Position numbers and translations under genes: made by a program. This document shows, piece after piece, positions 6,971 to 12,045 of a stretch of DNA of 12,045 nt. Numbering within the stretch: the stretch's first letter is position 1; every line of letters begins with the position of its first letter. This DNA is from Prolixibacteraceae bacterium UBA6162 (GTDB lineage: Bacteria; Bacteroidota; Bacteroidia; Bacteroidales; Prolixibacteraceae), in NCBI GenBank assembly GCA_002428215.1, contig DIUI01000062.1, forward strand, positions 1-12,045, given 5' to 3'. Below the pieces are notes generated by a model that was not told the DNA's origin, made no database searches, and saw only the letters and a program-made list of their open reading frames with translations.

Positions 6971-8374
6971 TTATTGCAACAAATACCATGGTTCTGGAAT
7001 AGTTTGTGGTTCCATTCGAATGTGCCGTTCTTTCGGAAAATAGTTGTTGGACCGGTTGCCCAAATTTTTCACCCAACCCAGAGGGGTGTTTTGATAAGTG
7101 GTTAGCAGCCAGCCTCGTGGGGCTTCCGGAAAGATAAGGTTCTCCCGTTTAAAAAATTTGATGGCTGCCTCGAGTGAAAGATCGATTTCAGGCAAACTGC
7201 CACGTTTGTAATCATTGGCATATGCGAGAGCCGGATGTGGATAAAAATCATTCCCTTTTTCTATCGAAACCGCTATTCCGGCCTGTAGAATGCTGAAGTG
7301 GCGGTCGAAGGTGGGCAATATGGCCATCCACCGTACCGGAAAATAGAAACTGGTTTCCTCTTTCTGAATAAACTGCGCAGTTTTGGTGGCTGAAAAATAG
7401 TGTTGTAGTTTGGCTGCCAACGAAGGGGCAACCCCTTTCCACCGCGCCGAATTGGACGAAGGCCATTTGGGGTTTGCCGCTGTTCCGGGTTTTGATACGA
7501 CCCCAATAAAAAAACCTTCGCCTCTCGCTTTGTGCGGAAATACCTGATAGCCTGTTACATTGTTGCGCCTGATTGTTTCAATGTTCCATGCGGGGTCTAT
7601 GGGGATCTCCACCGATACCGCGTTGTTTTCATGCACCAGCCAATGCAGGTTTTCTTCGTTTTCTGCTTCATTGTAGGTGCAGGTACTGTAGATAAGGAAA
7701 CCTCCGGGTTTTAATGCTTCCCAGGCATCGGCTACGATTCTTTTCTGCCTTGCAGCGCACAGCCGGGTATTGTCGGTCGACCATTCCGCAATGCTTCCTT
7801 TGTCTTTTCGGAAAAGACCCTCGCCCGAGCAGGGGGCATCTACCACAACCACATCGAAATGGGCTCCAAATTTCGCAAAAGCACGCGGATCACTATTGGT
7901 AACAACTGTATTGCTATATCCCCATTTCTGGATATTCTCCTGTAAAATACTGGCCCGCGAGCGGATTACTTCATTGCTTACTACGAGATCATCGGGGCTC
8001 GCAAGTGAAAGCAAATGGGTTGATTTTCCTCCCGGAGCACCACAAAGATCGAGTATCAGCATAGGCTGATTACTCCGAACGGCAGAAAAGGCCGCTTCGA
8101 GTAACATCGATGAGGGTTCCTGCACGTAATAGGCTCCTCCGTGAAAAAGTGGGTCGAGGGTAAATGAGGGCCGTTGTTGCAGGTAATAACCGTCGGAACT
8201 CCAGGGTACTTTCTCAAGCTGGATCGGGTGTTTCCACTTCAATGGATTGATTCTTATGGCTATGGGAGGCTCCTCTTGCAATGATTCAAAAAATCTGATG
8301 GCCGACCCTCCCAGTCGGTTTGTTATCCGCGCAATAAATTCGGGCGGCAGGAAAGTTTCTGAAGGTTGAATCAT
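6971..8374 (-). CDS. RsmF/NOL1-NOP2-sun family rRNA cytosine-C5 methyltransferase
   Basis: This 467-residue protein has the NOL1/NOP2/sun catalytic core. YVQEPSSMLLE comes first (about 83-93), then the SAM-binding motif LDLCGAPGGKST (108-119). DAPCSGEG (179-186) holds the catalytic cysteine pair's first member, C182, and YSTCTYN (229-235) holds the second, C232. The C-terminal third ends in a PUA-like stretch (GWVKNLGNRSNNYFPKERHI). Length and architecture match RsmF, which methylates a cytosine of 16S rRNA (C1407 in E. coli); the site in this organism is inferred. I chose the ATG at 8372-8374, just before the conserved LPPEFIARI. An in-frame ATG at 8429-8431 is a real alternative because AGGAG lies seven bases upstream; it would add 19 residues. 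A TTG at 8479 falls inside the -7 box and is excluded. Confidence 0.93.
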   Translation of the reverse strand: MIQPSETFLPPEFIARITNRLGGSAIRFFESLQEEPPIAIRINPLKWKHPIQLEKVPWSSDGYYLQQRPSFTLDPLFHGGAYYVQEPSSMLLEAAFSAVRSNQPMLILDLCGAPGGKSTHLLSLASPDDLVVSNEVIRSRASILQENIQKWGYSNTVVTNSDPRAFAKFGAHFDVVVVDAPCSGEGLFRKDKGSIAEWSTDNTRLCAARQKRIVADAWEALKPGGFLIYSTCTYNEAENEENLHWLVHENNAVSVEIPIDPAWNIETIRRNNVTGYQVFPHKARGEGFFIGVVSKPGTAANPKWPSSNSARWKGVAPSLAAKLQHYFSATKTAQFIQKEETSFYFPVRWMAILPTFDRHFSILQAGIAVSIEKGNDFYPHPALAYANDYKRGSLPEIDLSLEAAIKFFKRENLIFPEAPRGWLLTTYQNTPLGWVKNLGNRSNNYFPKERHIRMEPQTIPEPWYLLQ

Positions 8375-8476
8375 TCGGTTATCGACGTTCTGGAGCGGGT
8401 ACACTCTTCTATTCCAATGAACAGGATGCATGAAATTGCTCCTGCGGTGAATCTGTTTTTGGTTCTGCCCAGTGCA

Positions 8477-8484
8477 CAAATGTA
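8477..8484 (-). promoter_or_regulatory. Bacteroidota -7 promoter box for the rRNA methyltransferase
   Basis: TACATTTG on the minus strand matches TAnnTTTG exactly. It lies 45 bases upstream of the ATG at 8431 and 102 upstream of the ATG at 8374. No TTG is seen at the -33 spacing. Confidence 0.45.
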
Positions 8485-8639
8485 CTATATTATATGTTTA
8501 CAGCTCCCCCGTCACATTCCCAAATCCCTTGCCGAAAGCATGCCTTGCCTTACCAGATTTGATGTTTTGAGATGGATCAGAAAAGAATAACGCATCCTCA
8601 GAGACAGATTGCGGGTACTTTACTATCTGGATCTTCTGT

Positions 8640-10193
8640 TTACTTTTTGATAATAAATTTCCCTTGTCTCGCCCCCAAGTCTGTTTTTACTTCGGCCAGA
8701 TAGATTCCGTCGGCAAGGTGCCTCAGGTCGATTGTCTGCCCGTCTGATTTAAGAGGAGTTATTAAGACCACTGATCCTAAGACAGAATATATGGTTAAGG
8801 TGGCAGCTGCTCCGGACACTGTTCCGGAATGGATGGTGATTCGCCCATCGGTTGGATTGGGATAGAGTAGTTGCAGGTTGGGCTGAACCAGTGTTTCGTC
8901 GACTGCAGTAATTAATCCTGAAATTTTAAACTCATATCCCGCTGTTGAGTATCCAATTCCCGAATGCAATCTAATTACATACTTTCCTGCAGCAGGCGCG
9001 GTAAAGTTTATCGGAAAAGAATAGAGCATGGAACGATAGGGACTCGCACCAACATTGTTGCCGGCAGCATCGTAAATGTATAGCCGGTCGTAGTCGGCAC
9101 TCCAGTTCAGGGTGGCTATCCACCCCTTGAGGGTTAGTCCATAGGTGCCGGCTGATGCAGCCCAGAAATGGTAGTAGTCTTCATCGCCCTTAACATCCAT
9201 GGTATGGTCGAGCGAGCGACATTGCCAGGCCTGCTGCCACGTATCCGATTGTCCAATCAGTTTTGAGCTCTCAAAGGTGTCGTTGGGTTCAAACAGATCG
9301 TTGGCAGGTTTAAAGGCGGTTGTGAATGAATAGGAACGGTTGCTGATACCTATTCCTGAATGAAATCGAAGGTAGTAGGTGCCTCCTTTTGCGAGGTTCA
9401 TCTTGATTACCTTGGGCGATTCGGTGGTCCCTCCGGTCATCATATGGGCAAAATAAGGGTCGGCATTGGTGGAACCGATTACCGTGCCCGCAGCGTTCAG
9501 GACATAGAGCCGGTCGAAATCGGTACTCCAGTTTTGGGTGGCCACCCAATTCGACAGATGGATGGTGAATTCGCCCGGTGTGTCAAAGGCGAATTTGTAC
9601 CAGTCCTCGTCGCCGCTTACGTTATGTAGTTTCACCTTTTTCCACTGATAGGCGGTAATTGTTGCACCAACAGCTACCGGGGTTGCGTCTTCGATTCTGT
9701 CGTTCGATTCATGGGAGTCGGCCCTGTAACGTGCCACCAGCTGAAGGGTATAGGATTGAGAAGTCTTGGTGCCCCAACCACTGTCTGCCTCTCCGGAGTG
9801 GATGTCGATATGGTAAGTACCTCCATCGCCAACTCTAAATACGAGGCTGTCTTTGCCTTCGAACATATGAAACAGAAATTGATTCGAAGCACTCGACTGA
9901 TCGTTGCGGCCGATATAGCCCAGGGTATCGTTGAGTATATAGATTCTGTCGTAGTCGATGCTCCAGTTAAGAGTGCTTTCCCAATTACCAATCTTAAGAC
10001 TAAACTCAGCAGGATTGGCTGTTGTAAATGTATACCTTACGGTTGTTTTTTGATTCTGCGCAAAGTTGTAGCTGTTGCCGATTGTGATGGGTGTGGCATT
10101 CTGAGCATCGATTTTTTTGAGGGGAATGAAAATTGAACCCACCATCAACAGAAGCACTATGCTCCTGAATTGACCTTGAATCATTGTTTTCAT
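8640..10193 (-). CDS. T9SS-sorted secreted protein with three PPC-like repeats
   Basis: This 517-residue protein starts with a signal peptide (MKTMIQGQF, a hydrophobic core, cleavage near DAQ at about residues 29-31). Three homologous beta-rich units of about 120-135 residues follow, at about 32-153, 160-294 and 298-425. Each carries an NW-S-DYDR-Y core (e.g. NWSIDYDRIYIL, NWSTDFDRLYVL, NWSADYDRLYIY) and a closing GGTYY-LRFHSGIG-like strand. The E-ND lead-in and GDEDWYKF segment resemble bacterial pre-peptidase C-terminal (PPC) domains. Residues about 437-517 form a type IX secretion sorting domain: LLYPNPTDGRITI, then LADGIYLAEV and a final GKFIIKK. No catalytic domain is visible, so binding or adhesion at the cell surface is inference. 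The ATG at 10191-10193 begins a normal signal peptide; an upstream in-frame GTG would add 12 charged residues. Confidence 0.88.
   Translation of the reverse strand: MKTMIQGQFRSIVLLLMVGSIFIPLKKIDAQNATPITIGNSYNFAQNQKTTVRYTFTTANPAEFSLKIGNWESTLNWSIDYDRIYILNDTLGYIGRNDQSSASNQFLFHMFEGKDSLVFRVGDGGTYHIDIHSGEADSGWGTKTSQSYTLQLVARYRADSHESNDRIEDATPVAVGATITAYQWKKVKLHNVSGDEDWYKFAFDTPGEFTIHLSNWVATQNWSTDFDRLYVLNAAGTVIGSTNADPYFAHMMTGGTTESPKVIKMNLAKGGTYYLRFHSGIGISNRSYSFTTAFKPANDLFEPNDTFESSKLIGQSDTWQQAWQCRSLDHTMDVKGDEDYYHFWAASAGTYGLTLKGWIATLNWSADYDRLYIYDAAGNNVGASPYRSMLYSFPINFTAPAAGKYVIRLHSGIGYSTAGYEFKISGLITAVDETLVQPNLQLLYPNPTDGRITIHSGTVSGAAATLTIYSVLGSVVLITPLKSDGQTIDLRHLADGIYLAEVKTDLGARQGKFIIKK
8919..9302 (-). 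repeat. PPC-like repeat unit 3 of the T9SS protein
   Basis: This copy has FEPNDTFESSK, VKGDEDYYHF, WIATLNWSADYDRLYIY and GKYVIRLHSGIGYSTAGY. It is closest to unit 2. The sorting domain follows after a 12-residue linker. Confidence 0.75.
9312..9716 (-). repeat. PPC-like repeat unit 2 of the T9SS protein
   Basis: This copy has the full layout: ESNDRIEDA lead-in, VSGDEDWYKF, NWVATQNWSTDFDRLYVL and GGTYYLRFHSGIGISNRSY. The DNA keeps visible similarity to unit 3 (CTCCAGTT and GGGTGGC stretches near 9110 and 9530), consistent with duplication. Confidence 0.75.
9735..10100 (-). repeat. PPC-like repeat unit 1 of the T9SS protein
   Basis: This is the first and most divergent copy. Its core NWESTLNWSIDYDRIYIL aligns with those of units 2 and 3, but it lacks the E-ND lead-in and the GDEDWY segment and carries a longer HSGEADSGWGTKTSQ loop. 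Confidence 0.7.
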
Positions 10194-10649
10194 CTGGTTG
10201 CGTCGGTGATTAAGGTGCTGACTCCGCACCTAATGAGGTTGTCAAGAAAAAATGTGTAGAAGTAATTGTCACTAAGCTTTAGCCGGTAGCGGACTTTGAA
10301 CCCGGAACTACAGAGGTTTGGGAGATGGTGCAAAATGTTAACCCATACAGGCATGGCAGCATAGGTTCGGTTTACCCTATAAATGTAAGCATTTTTCTTC
10401 GGTTCATTTTTAAAAGCTTATATTTTTTATTCACTGGATTTGGGTTATATAATACTTATAATCAGCGTTGTGTATTGGTTTAAATTAAAAATATCTTCCC
10501 TCCAGTGCCGATTTTCGGAATTGGATTAGTGGGGCCGGTGATGCCCTACGACCCATTCTTGGATATGTCTGTTTTACCCCTTTGGCATAGCCCTTTGGGT
10601 GCCGAATCAGGGCAGAATAATTCGCCGTTTTATTGGGTTGGAGAGGGAT

Positions 10650-10692
10650 AAAAATTGACCTGCCGCAACCATTTAATTGGTTAAAAGTCAAT
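10650..10692 (-). terminator. Terminator-like hairpin on the minus strand in the divergent spacer
   Basis: On the minus strand ATTGAC (10687-10692) pairs with GTCAAT (10654-10659). Inside it AACCA (10678-10682) pairs with TGGTT (10667-10671), and a five-T run follows (10650-10654). No minus-strand gene is known just upstream, so it may instead be a structure in the spacer or in the RRM leader. Confidence 0.3.
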
Positions 10693-10707
10693 AAATAGCT
10701 GCATTTG
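10677..10707 (+). promoter_or_regulatory. Weak candidate promoter of the RRM gene
   Basis: TTG (10677-10679) is followed by 20 bases and then TGCATTTG (10700-10707), one mismatch from TAnnTTTG. If used, it would give the RRM mRNA a leader of roughly 165 bases. Other placements are possible in this AT-rich DNA. Confidence 0.25.
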
Positions 10708-10880
10708 TAAAAAAAAAGTTGGCACATCTATTTATCCAATATAAATTCCGTAATATTGTACCCGAAATGAGCTTTGTTTGCAGTGTGTTTTTAAACTTTT
10801 TATTGTTTCCTCGTTAAAAAGCATCGAAGATACTCCTGTATCAACCTCACCCTTTATTTATTTATCAATTTTTAGTTTAA

Positions 10881-11288
10881 ATGAACATTTACATTTCGAA
10901 TTTAAGTTTCGATGTCAACGACAGCGATTTAAGAGAGTTGTTTGAAGAGTACGGTGCCGTATCTTCAGCAAAAGTTATCAGCGACAAATTCACCGGAAAA
11001 TCAAGAGGTTTCGGATTTGTTGAAATGGACAACGACGAAGAGGGCCAGAAGGCTATTGAAGATTTGAATCAGGCCGAATACGATGGTAAGGTAATCAACG
11101 TATCGGTTGCAAAACCTCGCGAAGACCGTCCCGACAGGAAAAGGTCATTTGGTGGTGCCGGCGGCGGTGGAAACCGTGGCGGCGGTGGTTTTGGTGGTAA
11201 TCGTGGTGGCGGATTCGGTGGCAATCGTAGTGGTGGCGGCTTTGGCGGCAACCGTGGAGGTGGCGACCGTGGAGGAAACCGTTACTAA
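10881..11288 (+). CDS. RRM-domain RNA-binding protein with glycine/arginine-rich tail
   Basis: This 135-residue protein is one RNA recognition motif (residues 1-78) plus a glycine-rich tail. RNP2 is IYISNL (3-8) and RNP1 is KSRGFGFVEM (40-49), with the aromatic residues that stack on RNA bases (Y4, F44, F46) all present. Residues 81-90 are basic and acidic (EDRPDRKRSF), and 91-135 contain FGGNR units at 104-108, 112-116 and 121-125, an RGG-like, probably disordered tail. The layout resembles plant and cyanobacterial glycine-rich RNA-binding proteins and is common in Bacteroidota. RNA chaperone or cold-response roles are known for related proteins and only inferred here. The ATG follows an AT-rich leader with no Shine-Dalgarno, and the gene ends at a strong terminator, so it is monocistronic. 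Confidence 0.94.
   Translation: MNIYISNLSFDVNDSDLRELFEEYGAVSSAKVISDKFTGKSRGFGFVEMDNDEEGQKAIEDLNQAEYDGKVINVSVAKPREDRPDRKRSFGGAGGGGNRGGGGFGGNRGGGFGGNRSGGGFGGNRGGGDRGGNRY
11151..11285 (+). repeat. Glycine-rich repeat tract encoding the RRM protein tail
   Basis: GGT/GGC-rich imperfect repeats encode the three FGGNR units, starting at 11190, 11214 and 11241. Synonymous codons differ between units (GGTAATCGT, GGCAATCGT, GGCAACCGT), so the tract is not a recent exact duplication. Confidence 0.8.
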
Positions 11289-11354
11289 TTAAGTGTTCCG
11301 TAGTCCGGCGGGATGTATATTGCCCTCCGATAGCAAACGGAATTGAATGTATTT

Positions 11355-11380
11355 AAAGGGAGCCTGTGGCTCCCTTTTTT
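11355..11380 (+). terminator. Rho-independent terminator of the RRM gene
   Basis: AAAGGGAGCC (11355-11364) and GGCTCCCTTT (11368-11377) form a perfect 10-base-pair stem around TGT, followed by further Ts. It lies 66 bases after the stop at 11288. On the minus strand the stem is followed only by TTTAAAT, so it may help, weakly, to end the convergent gene that stops at 11394. Confidence 0.9.
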
Positions 11381-11393
11381 ATTTTACGCTTCT

Positions 11394-11807
11394 CTACAAT
11401 TCAGCCCAGATTCTGGCCATCGAGAATCCCGGTGCTTCGATGTTCAAATCGAGGAAATAACCAAACGGGGTTTGTATGGCCCTGTAATCTGAATTAACCA
11501 GCCGCTTTTCGGCTTCATTCAGCAATTCCAGCGTGTATTCAGGCGAAGCCTTTGAGTCCGAAAGATGGGCAAAGGAATGAAGTACTACCGATTGGGTATT
11601 GTTCTTTCTGCAAACCCACTTGAGGTGGTTAACCAGTTTCTTCTCCCTGCTTCTGATGTCCTGCATTTCATCTGATTCTTCTACCTGGATAAAGGCAACC
11701 ACCAGCTCTTCCAGAGCGGCCCCGACAGTAACCTCAGGTGCCCAATCCAGATTTTTGTTGGCCGGTGTATAACTGAATTTCCTGGTATAGAGCGTCAATA
11801 CTTTCAT
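11394..11807 (-). CDS. Stand-alone archaeal-type threonyl-tRNA synthetase editing-domain protein
   Basis: This 137-residue protein aligns from end to end with the N-terminal editing domain of archaeal threonyl-tRNA synthetase (a D-aminoacyl-tRNA deacylase-like fold), which removes serine from mischarged tRNA-Thr. Shared landmarks are MKVLTLYTRKFSY at the start, ELVVAFIQVEE (34-44), SVVLHSFAHLS (73-83) and TPFGY (113-117). There is no synthetase attached: the frame starts with ATG and stops at 11394. From memory of the Pyrococcus domain, H83 of its FAHLS is kept here as H81. K121, which follows PFGYY there, is Leu119 here, and E134 there aligns with about Arg132. Editing may therefore be lost or changed. 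Family membership is from pattern recognition; the trans-editing role is inference. The gene has its own -7 box and diverges from a secreted-protein gene. Confidence 0.82.
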   Translation of the reverse strand: MKVLTLYTRKFSYTPANKNLDWAPEVTVGAALEELVVAFIQVEESDEMQDIRSREKKLVNHLKWVCRKNNTQSVVLHSFAHLSDSKASPEYTLELLNEAEKRLVNSDYRAIQTPFGYFLDLNIEAPGFSMARIWAEL

Positions 11808-11844
11808 AAGCTATGTTTTTAAAATCGATTTGGTCTCTGATGCG

Positions 11845-11852
11845 CAAAAATA
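11845..11852 (-). promoter_or_regulatory. Bacteroidota -7 promoter box for the editing-domain gene
   Basis: TATTTTTG on the minus strand matches TAnnTTTG exactly and lies 37 bases upstream of the ATG at 11807. The -33 region coincides with the palindrome at 11869-11878 rather than a TTTG. Confidence 0.5.
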
Positions 11853-11868
11853 CCACCAATCCATTAAG

Positions 11869-11899
11869 GTAACGTTACGCTCTGTTGATTTCTGTTACG
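11869..11899 (+). promoter_or_regulatory. Candidate operator between two divergent promoters
   Basis: A perfect 10-base palindrome GTAACGTTAC (11869-11878) is followed by a second GTTACG (11894-11899) exactly 20 bases after the first (11874-11879), about two helical turns. The pair lies between the divergent -7 boxes at 11845 and 11936. Confidence 0.35.
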
Positions 11900-11935
11900 T
11901 TCCATTATCTTTAGCATATATTGTATCATAAATCT

Positions 11936-11943
11936 TAATTTTG
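11936..11943 (+). promoter_or_regulatory. Bacteroidota -7 promoter box for the secreted-protein gene at the right edge
   Basis: TAATTTTG matches TAnnTTTG exactly, 19 bases before the ATG at 11963. A TTTA at 11910-11913, 22 bases upstream, could serve as a weak -33 element. Confidence 0.5.
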
Positions 11944-11962
11944 GGGTTTCTACTGCAGCGCG

Positions 11963-12045
11963 ATGAGACGAATAGTACTGATTTTCCTGCTTTGGGGTGT
12001 TTTCGTACCTGTTGCTATTGCCCAGCTCTCTGAAGGGGGATGGCC
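11963..12045 (+). CDS. Secreted protein, N-terminal fragment (runs off the window)
   Basis: Only 27 complete codons are visible. They encode a clear signal peptide: MRR, a hydrophobic stretch to about residue 18, and a likely cleavage at AIA-Q (18-21). The mature protein would begin QLSEGGW, then Pro. A mature start of the form Q-[IL]-S-x-GG followed by Pro is common in T9SS-exported Bacteroidota proteins, including several peptidases, but this is too short to name a function. The start is supported by a -7 box 19 bases upstream and by the frame remaining open to the edge. Confidence 0.7.
   Translation, partial: MRRIVLIFLLWGVFVPVAIAQLSEGGW

Larger units (their letters stand above)
10194..10880 (+). 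other. Divergent intergenic region, 687 bases, with a structured GC-richer island
   Basis: This spacer separates the T9SS protein (-) from the RRM protein (+). Next to the T9SS start is a leader hairpin (AGGTGC 10213-10218 / GCACCT 10226-10231). From about 10380 to 10490 the DNA is very AT-rich and I see nothing specific. From about 10492 to 10650 the GC content rises and hairpins are frequent: CCGA-TTT-TCGG (10508-10518), TTTGGCA...TGCCGAA (10581-10606) and GAAT-A-ATTC (10615-10623). The outer edges TATCTTCCCTCCA (10492-10504) and TGGAGAGGGATA (10639-10650) are roughly complementary. A minus-strand frame of 80 codons spans 10485-10727, but its start, composition and low-complexity context do not support a protein. 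The last 190 bases are AT-rich leader and promoter DNA for the RRM gene. Confidence 0.6.

Noticed and set aside
6971..8479. Full-length frame of the methyltransferase from a TTG at 8479
   Set aside because: That TTG is the last three bases of the exact -7 box TACATTTG, so it would lie upstream of the transcript start.
10290..10312. Minus-strand GGGTTCAAAGTCC, resembling a tRNA T-arm
   Set aside because: The flanking bases do not form the five-pair T stem, and no acceptor stem, anticodon arm or CCA can be built around it.
10485..10727. An 80-codon minus-strand open frame in the divergent spacer
   Set aside because: No domain, signal or plausible start context; it crosses the hairpins and a terminator-like structure. 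Kept as part of the structured island rather than as a gene.
10722..10736. TGGCAC followed by TTTA, resembling a sigma-54 promoter
   Set aside because: The -12 GC dinucleotide is missing and no sigma-54 activator gene is seen.
11069..11251. Proline-rich minus-strand open frame opposite the RRM protein
   Set aside because: It is the complement of the glycine codons in the RRM tail, a known artefact of GGN repeats.

Overview
The window reads as a piece of a Bacteroidota chromosome. The evidence is direct: a secreted protein with a C-terminal type IX secretion (Por) sorting domain, several matches to the Bacteroidota -7 promoter box TAnnTTTG at sensible distances from starts, almost no Shine-Dalgarno sequences, a carboxy(nor)spermidine dehydrogenase, and a short RRM protein with a glycine-rich tail. 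A Bacteroidales-like or Marinilabiliales-like host is my inference from the overall gene style; the order cannot be fixed from this sequence alone.

Layout, left to right. (1) 1-635 (-): the N-terminal part of a secreted 5'-nucleotidase-type metallophosphatase, cut by the window edge. It diverges from a short-chain dehydrogenase (772-1575, +), which is followed by a secreted GH29 alpha-L-fucosidase (1717-3087, +) and a tRNA-dihydrouridine synthase (3168-4190, +). (2) A DUF819 membrane protein (4162-5439, -) runs convergently into the dihydrouridine synthase and overlaps its 3' end by 29 bases. (3) Three more minus-strand genes follow: carboxy(nor)spermidine dehydrogenase (5661-6857), an RsmF-type rRNA cytosine-C5 methyltransferase (6971-8374) and a secreted protein with three PPC-like repeats and a T9SS sorting domain (8640-10193). 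A strong terminator at 5590-5624 closes this group. (4) 10194-10880 is a 687-base divergent spacer with a GC-richer, hairpin-rich island whose role I cannot assign. (5) An RRM RNA-binding protein (10881-11288, +) ends at a clean terminator (11355-11380). (6) 11394-11807 (-) is a free-standing homologue of the archaeal threonyl-tRNA synthetase editing domain. It diverges from the first 83 bases of a gene for a signal-peptide protein (11963 to the edge, +).

The genes are mostly single transcription units with their own candidate promoters, and they do not form one obvious pathway. There is a loose RNA theme (dihydrouridine synthase, rRNA methyltransferase, RRM protein, editing-domain homologue), but these genes are scattered on both strands and are not an operon. 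I see no CRISPR array, insertion sequence, tRNA, integrase, phage gene or defence cassette. The items most worth a second look are the editing-domain protein, where the active-site lysine and a glutamate of the archaeal family appear replaced, and the structured island at about 10492-10692.
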